From: Flexivirga aerilata
GTDB taxonomy: Bacteria > Actinomycetota > Actinomycetes > Actinomycetales > Dermatophilaceae
Length of the DNA stretch: 64,000 bases
Direction of reading: 5' to 3'
NCBI RefSeq assembly: GCF_013002715.1
Contig: NZ_JABENB010000003.1
Coordinates: 496,001-560,000 of the forward strand
Numbering within the stretch: position 1 is the stretch's first letter; each line of letters starts with the position of its first letter. Positions 44,501 through 51,914 of this stretch are shown here, piece by piece. The position numbers and the translations under genes were made by a program. A model generated the notes under the pieces. The model worked only from the letters and a program-made list of their open reading frames with translations, was not told where the DNA came from and ran no database searches.

Positions 44501-45891
44501 GCGGCGGCGTTCTTCCAATAGGCCGGGATGTCCATCGGCGAGGTGTAGAGCCGGTTGGTGAGCGCCGGCAGCGTCCAGGCGAAGACGAGCAGCGCGGCGA
44601 GCGCACCGGTGATCGGTGCGAGCCCCTCGCGGCGCATCAGCCGCGGGGCGACCGCGACGACGCCGGCGGCGATGGCGAGCGCGAACCCGAGGGCGAGCAC
44701 CGCGCCGACCTTGTTGGTGGTCCGGAACGCGCCCATCGCCGGCAGGTCGAGGAACCACTGGTAGACGTAGCCGAACGGCGACGCCGGGCGCGCCGCCGAC
44801 GGGAAGACGCCGACCATCAGCACCGCCGCGATCGCCACGCTGAGCGCGGCGAAGATCCGCGCGGCGCCGCGCAGCCAGCGCATCGAGACCAGGGCGAGCG
44901 CCGGCCAGAGGATGGTCAGCACCATCACCACCGGGCTGGTCAGGTAGACCGCGTCCTGCGGCACCCACGCCCCGTGGCTGTCCTGCCCGTAGAGCGACCA
45001 CAGCCCCACCCCGCGCAGCACCTCGGGGTATGACGAGACCTTCGCGATGCCGGTGAGTGTCTCGGACTCACCGACGATCTGGTTGCCGGTCGAGATCGCT
45101 CCCGCACCGGGCACCAGCCAGTAGACCGACACCCCGACCACGAACAGCGCGCACCGGCCGAGCACCGCGACCAGGTGCTGCCACGGCGTGCGCCATACCC
45201 GCAGGGCGGCCACGCAGATCGGCAGCAGCGCCAGCAGTCCGAACAGCGGCACGACCGCGACGTTCATCCCGCTCATCGCGAAGAACGTCAGCCCGAAGAC
45301 CGCGGGCCAGGCCCAGTTGCCGGGGCTCCACCAGCGCCCGGCCGCCGGCCGCTGCACGGCGCGGACGAAGACGAGCACGTTCCACGGCAGCAGCGCCATC
45401 GGCAGCGCGATCGCGAGGGTGGTGCCGGCCTGCACGGTGTAGGGGTTGGCGAGCATGACCACGCCGGCGGCGAGGCCGCCCCACTGACCGGCCCTCGGCA
45501 CCAGGCGCCGGGTCAGCCGCGCGGTGCCCCACGCGGTCGCCAGCCACAGCGCGAAGTGGAAGATCTTGAACGTCCACTCCGGCGACAGCCCGATGCCGCG
45601 CAGCGCGGCCGTGACGAGCAGCACCGGGACCAGGCCGACGTTGAAGTTGGGCGACCCGAGGTAGGGCGACGACGTCCACGCCGAGAGGTACTGACCGATC
45701 ATCCGCCCGGGCGCGAGGTAGACCTCGGGCTTGATGTCGGTGTGGAACGAGCCGAGCCCGTTCAGGGCGACGATCAGGGCCAACACGAGGGTCAGCCCGG
45801 CAACCGTCAGGCGGTATGCCGTGACAGGTCGGCGCAAGACGGTCGGCTCCCAAGAGACTGGTCGGCAGGGTCGGATCGTGGGCTGAGCCAC
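41509..45891 (-). CDS. AftD-like (DUF3367) arabinofuranosyltransferase 2
   Basis: A 1460-residue GT-C protein, paralogue of the one at 30738-34607. N-terminal helices (from about 25 to 460) with the acidic loop GSFHTDIKPEVYLAPGRM after helix 1; a long extracellular part with at least two discoidin-like modules (LDGDPDTAWLFGDFD; DADGATAWQPGSNLADAWWQIGG); helices again from about 1250. The loop between the last helices is Asp/Thr/Ala repeats followed by an Ala/His-rich stretch, the same site where paralogue 1 has its repeat insert. It heads the operon that ends with the DUF2613-like gene, matching the aftD-DUF2613 association of mycobacteria. GTG start at 45891. Confidence 0.85.
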   Translation of the reverse strand: MAQPTIRPCRPVSWEPTVLRRPVTAYRLTVAGLTLVLALIVALNGLGSFHTDIKPEVYLAPGRMIGQYLSAWTSSPYLGSPNFNVGLVPVLLVTAALRGIGLSPEWTFKIFHFALWLATAWGTARLTRRLVPRAGQWGGLAAGVVMLANPYTVQAGTTLAIALPMALLPWNVLVFVRAVQRPAAGRWWSPGNWAWPAVFGLTFFAMSGMNVAVVPLFGLLALLPICVAALRVWRTPWQHLVAVLGRCALFVVGVSVYWLVPGAGAISTGNQIVGESETLTGIAKVSSYPEVLRGVGLWSLYGQDSHGAWVPQDAVYLTSPVVMVLTILWPALALVSMRWLRGAARIFAALSVAIAAVLMVGVFPSAARPASPFGYVYQWFLDLPAMGAFRTTNKVGAVLALGFALAIAAGVVAVAPRLMRREGLAPITGALAALLVFAWTLPALTNRLYTSPMDIPAYWKNAAASINKGDPRAGVLFMPGQTRPAYRWTVDRPDDVANSLFTRQVVIPETTPNASAPGGNFLQSLDATVQNSVVPPGTMSTYARYLGADTVLMRHDTIWEDTGGLRPAQLAGITNEDKGLRGVRNFGSEGEWVFAGNTDAISAGEQLLPPLQQYAVTDPRTSLRVEPADNSLVVAGDGWSVPAMVAGGLLGATPSFRYAQDLSPAQLAASLGGDHTLVLTDTNARRDAITNRLANNEGALLAADQPLGATRTLGDNPADQTVLQRDGALVSATSQGGAFFDLPYAVPENALDGDPDTAWLFGDFDRGAGNALTITQPAPVRLNTMRIKQAQVGTSRIDKVTVRAGGNAVTKRLPDAGYADFDLGGVSAKTVTVTVDSTRGGGYNLVGISDIQMPGQLARRVARTPLTYDALYAGLTPAQRAEFDATPLHVLLTRQQGSSSTSDDAETALRRQVSLPDDRTFDSTAAIRVTGSFDAVYDQLAGYPSTQSARSSGFYFSNPDVRASAAADADGATAWQPGSNLADAWWQIGGPEREISSVRITQRPGNGNPDGRDNAYARRVTISVDGKNVASGTLDRDGTTDIAVPEVDGKPLRGSTVRMTVDDTAGKRGGIPPKFPTIDTGMTMGPAIVPGPIAAAGPEDPRCVQVATVDGKPLRMRPAGQLQGPTTQGGDWVGCGTLRLTKGQHRIEPVSGFTLDSLQFDDDYDRAAAKPAQPVTTVRDDSATHKLLTVTTSGPATVVLGQSIAGGWRATANGKDLGPAQLVDGYSAGWSLPKAGKYTIEIRYTPQLIADIALGVSVFTVFGAVALAVFPFFRRKWGSGAGRPERDDDTAGDNTAGDDTARDDGAVAGSAAARAHAPAHRPAHAASRETAAGAARPGILARVRGRLPRPVLEVTLVLLGGFFVGWAGLVAGAAVVVLLRRRPVPSWWLQAAGAVLLLASMAVYLVALGDLRGQISADGVTKSMWPHYLAGAGLVIGLAGALRERIAAPVESTHPEDDPT

Positions 45892-45907
45892 AAAGTGACG
45901 ATCAATA

Positions 45908-45921
45908 TAACTGCTGAGTAA
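45908..45921. promoter_or_regulatory. Envelope dyad copy 4 (TAACTGCTGAGTAA)
   Basis: In the 54-base divergent gap between the AftD-like gene (start 45891) and the flippase (start 45946). GTAACCTGAGTCAC follows directly and repeats the right half, so two overlapping sites may exist. Confidence 0.45.
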
Positions 45922-45945
45922 CCTGAGTCACGTCATGGCTCACCT

Positions 45946-47268
45946 GTGAGATCCGATCCCGAACGTCAGGCCGCCCGCATCGTGTCCGATCGCCCCCGCC
46001 GCAGACCCGCCGTCCGCAAGACGGCACTCGGTGCGCTGCTCGGCATCGCGATGGGCCTTTCCAACGTGCTCGGCTACCTGGTCGTCATGCTGCTGTCGCG
46101 GCCGCTCGGGCCGGCGGCGTTCGGCGGCTACACCGCCCTCTCGACATATGGCGTGCTGCTCTCGATCCCGGCCGGTGTCTTCCAGGTGGTGGTCGCGCGC
46201 CGGCTGTCCGGCAACGACAGCAACCACACCAACAACAGCACTCACGGCGACACCGGAAACCCCGCGACCTCCGCGATCGGGCCGGCACTGCTGATCGGTG
46301 CCGGCTGCTTCGTGCTGACGGCCGCGATCGCGCCGCTGCTCAGCCGCCTGTTCCACCTGCCGTCGGCGGCGCCGGTGCTGCTCGGCGCGATGCTCGTGCC
46401 GATGATGGTGACCGGCTGCTTCCAGGGCATGCTGCTCGGCCGGCACCGGCTGCGGGCGCTGTCGGCGCTCTATCTGGTGACCGCGCTGACCCGGGTGGTG
46501 GCCGCGGTGGTGTGTGCCGCGCGCGGCTTCGGGGTGACCCAGGTCTTCGCCGCGATGCTCGTCGCGGGCTCGGTGTCGGCGCTGTTCGGGGCGTGGCTGT
46601 GCCGGGCCGACCTGCGCTCGCTGCCGATGACCGGCCACGAGCTGGCCGGCGAGATGCTGCGCTCGAACAGCACGCTCGCGGCATACATCGCGCTGACCAA
46701 CGTCGACGTGCTCTTCGCCCGCCATTTCCTCACCCCGCACGACTCCGGCGGTTACGCGCTCGCCTCGACCTTCGGGCGGGCGGTCTGCTGGGGCACCCAG
46801 TTCGTGGCGCTGCTGGTCGTGCCGCGGATGCAGCGGCACGGCGCGACCCGTGCCCTGCTGCGGGCCAGCGCGGTGGTCTTCGGCATCGGCGTGGTCGGCT
46901 TCGGCATCGTGGCGATCTCCCCCAGCGGCTGGATCACCGTCGCGGGCGGCGCGGACTACCGGGAGTTCGGCGGCCTGGCGCTGCTGTGCGTGCTGCTCGG
47001 GATCGCCTGGGCGGTCGCGCAGGTCTGGTTGTTCAGCGAGATGAGCACCAACACCGGCGCGTTGGGCGCGCTGACCTGGGGCGTCATCGTCGCCGAGTGC
47101 CTTGCGCTGGCGCTCTGGTGGCACGACTCCCCCGAGCAGATCGCGATCGTCTGCCTCGTCGGCGCGCTGGTGATCGCGCTCGGCGGGCTGCTGCGGGTGA
47201 CCCTGCAGCACCGCACCCGCATCGAGCTGACCGAGGAGTCGGCGGTCGCGGTCGCCGACCGCGCCTGA
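45946..47268 (+). CDS. Polysaccharide flippase-like membrane protein (Wzx/MurJ superfamily)
   Basis: A 440-residue MOP-superfamily protein with about 12 helices. It starts with a basic cytoplasmic tail (RRRPAVRKT), then LGIAMGLSNVLGYLVVMLLSRPLGPAAFGGYTAL, the usual first-helix pattern of Wzx-type exporters, and later NVDVLFARHFLTPHDSGGYALAS. One loop (about 85-105) is rich in Asn, Thr and Ser. It would flip lipid-linked glycan intermediates across the membrane for the GT-C enzymes acting outside. GTG start at 45946; transcribed away from AftD-like gene 2 and convergent with the next operon (nine bases between ends). Confidence 0.85.
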   Translation: MRSDPERQAARIVSDRPRRRPAVRKTALGALLGIAMGLSNVLGYLVVMLLSRPLGPAAFGGYTALSTYGVLLSIPAGVFQVVVARRLSGNDSNHTNNSTHGDTGNPATSAIGPALLIGAGCFVLTAAIAPLLSRLFHLPSAAPVLLGAMLVPMMVTGCFQGMLLGRHRLRALSALYLVTALTRVVAAVVCAARGFGVTQVFAAMLVAGSVSALFGAWLCRADLRSLPMTGHELAGEMLRSNSTLAAYIALTNVDVLFARHFLTPHDSGGYALASTFGRAVCWGTQFVALLVVPRMQRHGATRALLRASAVVFGIGVVGFGIVAISPSGWITVAGGADYREFGGLALLCVLLGIAWAVAQVWLFSEMSTNTGALGALTWGVIVAECLALALWWHDSPEQIAIVCLVGALVIALGGLLRVTLQHRTRIELTEESAVAVADRA

Positions 47269-47277
47269 GCGGCCGGC

Positions 47278-48981
47278 TCAGCCCACCCACACGGTGGTCA
47301 CCGTGTCCGGTGCGCCGTGGAATCTCACCTGCCCGAGCCTGATGCCGCCCTGGGGCGCCGGACCCGCGGCCTTGCCGTTCACGATGTCGATCAGCACGAT
47401 CTGGACCGCCGCCCTCGGCGCCCGGTCGCGCAGCCGGAAGTCGGTGTCCTCGGGCTGGGGCCAGGGGGTGAGCGCATAGGTCGGGTAGCCCGCCGCGGGC
47501 AGCAGGTAGGCCAGCGCCTGGGTGAGGCTGGCAAAGGGCAGGAAGCCGTCGCCGTCGACCCGCACGGGCGTGCCGGGTGGCACGTGCTTGCGCAGGTAGC
47601 CCACCGCGAGCGAACCGACGCCTCGCGCCTGGTCCGAGTCGTCCCACTTGTAGCTGCCGAGCCCGGCGACGCCCACGAGCAGGCTGACCACCACGAGCGC
47701 GGCGGCGACCGCCGAGGGTGCCCGGCCGGGGCCGGTGGTGCCGAGCCGCCCGAGCAGCGCCGTGAGGTGGGGCCACGCCGCGAGCAGCAGCACCGACCAG
47801 CCGAACGCGACGATCGCGAGCAGCGCGACGAACCAGTAGGTCGGCACGTAACCGGCCCTGATGTTCCAGGTCGACAGCCCGAAGGAGACGAAGGCGAGCA
47901 CCCAGACGACGCCCCCGGTGCCGACCACGCCGAGTCGCACGCGGCGTCCGGAGCGCCGGGCGGCGACGAGCGCGACCAGCTCACGCACCAGCAGCGCGAC
48001 CATTGCGAGCGCGAACACCACGCCGCACACCACCGTGACCGCGGTCGGGGACGGCATCGCCACCGCCCGCGCGAAGGGATAGAGGCCGGGCAGCGGCGTC
48101 AGGCCGCTCAGCACCGCGCCGGTGATGTCGAGGGTGCCGATGCGCGCCCCGGCCCCGCCGCTGGTGGCGTATGACGCGAGCTGCTGCAGGTTGTTGGGCC
48201 GGTGCTGACCGAGCTCGACCAGGCTCGGCAGCCACACCAGCAGCAACGCCCCGGCCGCGACGAAGCCACCGATCACGCTGCGGCGAAAGCGCGTCGACTC
48301 GATGCCCGCGCGCACGCGGACCGCGCCCACCACGAGCAGCACCGCGCTCAGCGCCCCGACGAGCACGACGTTGGCCAGGTTGGCCTGCGCCACGTAGGAG
48401 GCCGCCACGACATACAGCCAGGCGGGAGTGGGGCGGCGGGCCAGCAACGCCCAGGCGCAGAGCAGCATCAGCAGCGCGGGGAAGGCGGCCGGGTAGGGGT
48501 TCAGCGGGCGCACCACGCCGCCGATGCCGAGCAGACCCTGCATGCAGACGGCCGCGCCGGTCATGATCAGCAGCAGGGGCGTCCCGCCGATGCGGCGCGC
48601 CACCCAGAGGCAGCCGAGCGCCGATGCCGCCACGATGGCGAGGCTGCCGAGCAGGATGCCGGCCGGGCGCTCACCGACCAGCACGTTGAAGGGTGCCATC
48701 AGGTAGAACTGCATCGGCCCGGGCTGGTGGGCCGCAAGGGCCGGGTCGGTGACCCCGGTCGTGGAGCGCATGCCCATCGTGGGCGGATGCGCGCTGAAGA
48801 CGTCGTGCACCTTGGCGGCCAGCAGGCCCTCGTCGCCCTGCGGGGTCCAGCCCCCGACGACCAGCCGGACATACGCGATCACCATGGGCGCCAGCACCGC
48901 GCACCCGCACGCGGCGCCGACCAGCTTGCGGCCGCGCGAGGCGGCCGCGTCGATCCTCGTGCTCAGCTCCCCCGAACCCAA
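47278..48981 (-). CDS. GT-C-like membrane glycosyltransferase (paralogue of 57065-58744)
   Basis: A 567-residue protein with about 12 helices and a C-terminal extracellular tail. The first loop GGWTPQGDEGLLAAKVHDVF holds an acidic pair at the GT-C catalytic position, followed by HQPGPMQFYLMAPFNVL and VRPLNPYPAAFPALL; ArnT/PMT-like (GT39/83) enzymes have a comparable plan. TTG start at 48981 is supported by GGAGG eight bases upstream and by fit to the neighbouring stop. It follows the methyltransferase-like gene at 48986. The acceptor and donor are unknown; a polyprenyl-phosphate sugar donor is inferred from the class. Confidence 0.75.
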   Translation of the reverse strand: MGSGELSTRIDAAASRGRKLVGAACGCAVLAPMVIAYVRLVVGGWTPQGDEGLLAAKVHDVFSAHPPTMGMRSTTGVTDPALAAHQPGPMQFYLMAPFNVLVGERPAGILLGSLAIVAASALGCLWVARRIGGTPLLLIMTGAAVCMQGLLGIGGVVRPLNPYPAAFPALLMLLCAWALLARRPTPAWLYVVAASYVAQANLANVVLVGALSAVLLVVGAVRVRAGIESTRFRRSVIGGFVAAGALLLVWLPSLVELGQHRPNNLQQLASYATSGGAGARIGTLDITGAVLSGLTPLPGLYPFARAVAMPSPTAVTVVCGVVFALAMVALLVRELVALVAARRSGRRVRLGVVGTGGVVWVLAFVSFGLSTWNIRAGYVPTYWFVALLAIVAFGWSVLLLAAWPHLTALLGRLGTTGPGRAPSAVAAALVVVSLLVGVAGLGSYKWDDSDQARGVGSLAVGYLRKHVPPGTPVRVDGDGFLPFASLTQALAYLLPAAGYPTYALTPWPQPEDTDFRLRDRAPRAAVQIVLIDIVNGKAAGPAPQGGIRLGQVRFHGAPDTVTTVWVG

Positions 48982-48985
48982 GAAA

Positions 48986-49816
48986 TCAGCCTCCGTCGAT
49001 CGCCCGTGACCGGCCCATCACCACGCCCGCGACCTTCTTGGCCACTCCCGGGAAGCGGCTGCCGACCGCCCACGCGGCACTGTTGAGCTGCTTCTGCAGC
49101 GTCGTCTGGTAGACCCGCAGCGCCTCGTCGGCCTTGCTGAGCCCCCGCTTGGCCCCAGTGCGGCGGAAGACCAGCGCGTGCAGCCCGTTGGCCCACCGCG
49201 GGTCGTCGGCGTGCGCTGCGTCCCAGGTGGCGACGATCTGCCAGCCGGGGTGCCGGCGCAGGAACATCCGGTGCGCGCGCTGCACGACCGGCCAGGTCGC
49301 GTCGTCGACCAGCACCAGCGCCTCGTCGGCGAGCAGCGGCTCGGCCACCGCAAGGGCCAGGTAGTGCGCCAGGACGGTGTGTTCGCCGTCGTAGAAGTAG
49401 ATGCCGACCGGCTTGTCGATCAGGCCCGGCTGCGCCATCAGCTTGAAGCAATCGCCTTCCAGCAGGTGCACTGTCGCGCCCCCGGCACGGGTGCGCAGAT
49501 TGTCCTGGAGTTCGGCCCGAGCCTCCTGGCCCGCCATCCCGAACTCCAGGAAGTTCTCCATCGCGTAGAACGTCTTGTCGGCGTTGCCCTGGGTGGCGCC
49601 GACCAGCGAGCGGCCCTTGAACGTGCCGACCTCGAGGTAGGCCTCGTCGTCCGGCAGCAGCGACGCGGCCAGGTTGAGCACCGCGAGCTCGTTGGGGCTG
49701 GTGAAGCCGGTGACCTCCGCACCGATCTGCGCCCAGCGCGGGTCGGTCGGGTCGGTGTCCTGCGGGTCACCCGGGAAGACGGTGCCGAGGGCGTCGAAGA
49801 ATCGCGAGGTCTGCAT
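48986..49816 (-). CDS. Methyltransferase-like protein (Methyltransf_24 type)
   Basis: A 276-residue protein with a class I fold pattern: EAYLEVGTFKGRSLVGATQ as motif I, then YFYDGEHTVLAHYLAL and LVDDATWPVVQRAH, the D-G-H and DD segments typical of metal-assisted O-methyltransferases of cell-surface or capsular genes. The C-terminal 60 residues are basic and could bind membrane or RNA. ATG at 49816 lies 34 bases from dyad copy 5. In an operon with the GT-C gene downstream. Confidence 0.72.
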   Translation of the reverse strand: MQTSRFFDALGTVFPGDPQDTDPTDPRWAQIGAEVTGFTSPNELAVLNLAASLLPDDEAYLEVGTFKGRSLVGATQGNADKTFYAMENFLEFGMAGQEARAELQDNLRTRAGGATVHLLEGDCFKLMAQPGLIDKPVGIYFYDGEHTVLAHYLALAVAEPLLADEALVLVDDATWPVVQRAHRMFLRRHPGWQIVATWDAAHADDPRWANGLHALVFRRTGAKRGLSKADEALRVYQTTLQKQLNSAAWAVGSRFPGVAKKVAGVVMGRSRAIDGG

Positions 49817-49849
49817 GAGCGCACAGAGTAACGCTGATCACACCAAAAG

Positions 49850-49863
49850 TTACCGACGGGTCA
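49850..49863. promoter_or_regulatory. Envelope dyad copy 5 (TTACCGACGGGTCA)
   Basis: Between the acyltransferase stop (49872) and the methyltransferase start (49816), all on the minus strand. Fits TnAC-N4-GnGTnA. It also sits where transcription reading through from the acyltransferase operon would enter the downstream genes. Confidence 0.4.
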
Positions 49864-49871
49864 GGAGCGTC

Positions 49872-51914
49872 TCATTGCGACACCGACCGGCTGGGCAGGG
49901 CGGGGCCGTAGAGGCGTTGCAATTGCGGCGTGAAGTGCCGCCACCAGGTGGCGGTGCCGGCCTTGTCGAAGTGCACCCCGTCGGGCCGCAGCACCTGCCC
50001 GTCGATGGTCGCCCGGTAGCGGCCGCCTGGGCAGAGCCAGGCCCGCTGCTCCAGCACGGCGGTCTTGGGGTGGGTGCGCGCGACCTCGGCGATGACGTCG
50101 TTGACGGCCTGTTGCCGCCGGGGGTCGTTCTGTTCGGTGGCACTCAGCGCGTCCAGCCGCTGGTTGACGCCGGGCAGCGCCGCCGCGCCGGTCGCACCGC
50201 GCCGGTCGTAGCAGGGCACGTCGGCAAGGGCCACGGGGAACTGGCCGTTGCCGCCCGCGACGTCCACCGCCCGGCCGTATGCCGCGACCATCGCGCTGCG
50301 CCACTGCGGCGTGCCGACGGTCAGCAGCCTGCCGTCCACCCACCGGTCGAAGAGTTCGGCCGAGCCCGACATCACGATCGCGAGGCGTGGCCGGGTCTCG
50401 CGCACGAGCGCCGACCAGCGTGGCGCCCAGCCCGTGCACTGCGGGGCCACCCCGGTGCGTTCGCCGGCGACCTGCAGGTCCTGGGGCACCGCGACACCGC
50501 ACCCGAGCTGGGTGCTGGAGCCGACGCTCAGCTGCGGGAAGTCCCGCTGCGGGAAGTACTTCCAGAGGGTGAACGCGACGGAGTCGCCGAAGACGTCGAC
50601 CCGGTCCTGCCCCGGACGCATCGGCCCGGTCACCGTGCTGATGCTGCCGGGCAGGGCGGTGCCGAAGATCGGGTCACGCGCGCCCGCGGTCGACACGAAG
50701 GACGCGGTCAGGCCGACCGCCAGCGCCGTACCCGCCGCGATGACGCCGCCGTGCGGGAGGAGCCGGCGCAGCGCACGCCGGCGTATCGGTCGCTCGACCG
50801 CCCAGTCGAAGGCGAACGCGACCACAAACACCACGACCATCCGCAACGCCACCAGCGGCACTCCGGTGAGGCCGGTGCGTTCGGGGTCGAGGATCAGGAA
50901 GAGCGGCCAGTGCCAGATGTAGAGGCCGTAGACCCGCTTGCCGATCTCGACGATCGGCCGCCAGGACAGCGCCCGGGCGATGCGGCCGTCCGGGGAGACG
51001 GCCAGCTGCCAGCCGAGGCTGATCGCGGCGAGGCCGGTGACGAAGAAACCGCCGTAGAAGACCCACTGGCTGCGGTCGTCGACGAAGAACGGCGCGAGGA
51101 AGAACCAGCCGAGCCCCGCGGTCGCCGCGGCCGCCGCCAGCGTGGTGACCTTGATCGGCAGACCGGCCAGCACGATCGAGCGGCGGGCGCGCCCGCTGCG
51201 TCGTTGCCGGTCGGCGGCGATCTTGAGGCCGACCGCGAGCGCGCAGCCGAGCAGCAGCGCTTGCGCCCGGGTGAACGAGTTGTAGTAGACGTTCGAGGGG
51301 TCGGTGTAGGGCTGGTAGAGCACGGCCATGAGCACGGCCGACCCGGCGGCCAGCGCCACCAGCACCGTCGGCAGGAAGCGCAGCCGTCCGCCGCGCAGGG
51401 TGAGCCAGCCGAGGAGGAACAGCGGCCAGACGACGTAGAACTGCTCCTCGATCGACAGCGACCAGGTGTGCAGCAGCGGCGACACGGTCGAGCCGGTCTG
51501 GAAGTAGGACTGGTCCTCGTGCAGGAAGCGCCAGTTGGACCAGAACGTCAGCGCCGAGACCATGTCCCACCGGAACCGGCCGAGCGTGGTCGGGTCGGCG
51601 AGCCACTTGGCGTATGCCGCGGCGAGCAGCACCACGCCCACCATCGCCGGCAGCAGCCGGCGGGCCCGCCCGGACCAGAACTCCAGCAGCGGCACCGTCC
51701 CCCACCGGTCGTACTGCCGCAGCAGCAGCGAGGTGATCAGGTAACCGCTCAGCGCGAAGAACATGTCGATCGCGAGGAACGACCCGGCGAGGGCGCTCCA
51801 GCCGGCGTGGTAGAGCAGGACGATCAGCACGCCGATGCCGCGGATGCCGTCGACGGCCGGCTGGTAGTGCATGGCGTTACGGGCGGTGCTGCCCCCGGTG
51901 GCCTGGGCGCTCAC
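49872..51914 (-). CDS. Membrane O-acyltransferase with SGNH domain, copy 1
   Basis: A 680-residue two-domain protein. N-terminal acyltransferase 3 part: YQPAVDGIRGIGVLIVLLYHAGW, FFALSGYLITSLLLRQ, RRLLPAMVGVV, HTWSLSIEEQFYVVWPL, GLYIWHWPLFL. C-terminal extracellular SGNH part begins DVFGDSVAF (nucleophile Ser), with a closing DGVHFDKAG (catalytic Asp/His). The family (OafA/OatA-like) transfers acyl groups to extracellular glycans or peptidoglycan, membrane part passing the acyl group to the SGNH part. GTG at 51914 overlaps the stop of copy 2 (GTGA). Last gene of the three-copy operon. Confidence 0.87.
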   Translation of the reverse strand: MSAQATGGSTARNAMHYQPAVDGIRGIGVLIVLLYHAGWSALAGSFLAIDMFFALSGYLITSLLLRQYDRWGTVPLLEFWSGRARRLLPAMVGVVLLAAAYAKWLADPTTLGRFRWDMVSALTFWSNWRFLHEDQSYFQTGSTVSPLLHTWSLSIEEQFYVVWPLFLLGWLTLRGGRLRFLPTVLVALAAGSAVLMAVLYQPYTDPSNVYYNSFTRAQALLLGCALAVGLKIAADRQRRSGRARRSIVLAGLPIKVTTLAAAAATAGLGWFFLAPFFVDDRSQWVFYGGFFVTGLAAISLGWQLAVSPDGRIARALSWRPIVEIGKRVYGLYIWHWPLFLILDPERTGLTGVPLVALRMVVVFVVAFAFDWAVERPIRRRALRRLLPHGGVIAAGTALAVGLTASFVSTAGARDPIFGTALPGSISTVTGPMRPGQDRVDVFGDSVAFTLWKYFPQRDFPQLSVGSSTQLGCGVAVPQDLQVAGERTGVAPQCTGWAPRWSALVRETRPRLAIVMSGSAELFDRWVDGRLLTVGTPQWRSAMVAAYGRAVDVAGGNGQFPVALADVPCYDRRGATGAAALPGVNQRLDALSATEQNDPRRQQAVNDVIAEVARTHPKTAVLEQRAWLCPGGRYRATIDGQVLRPDGVHFDKAGTATWWRHFTPQLQRLYGPALPSRSVSQ

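Noticed and set aside
45935..45949. Four-codon ORF (ATG GCT CAC CTG TGA) overlapping the GTG start of the flippase gene
   Set aside because: Although it would resemble a coupling leader, it is too short, has no ribosome-binding site and may be chance.
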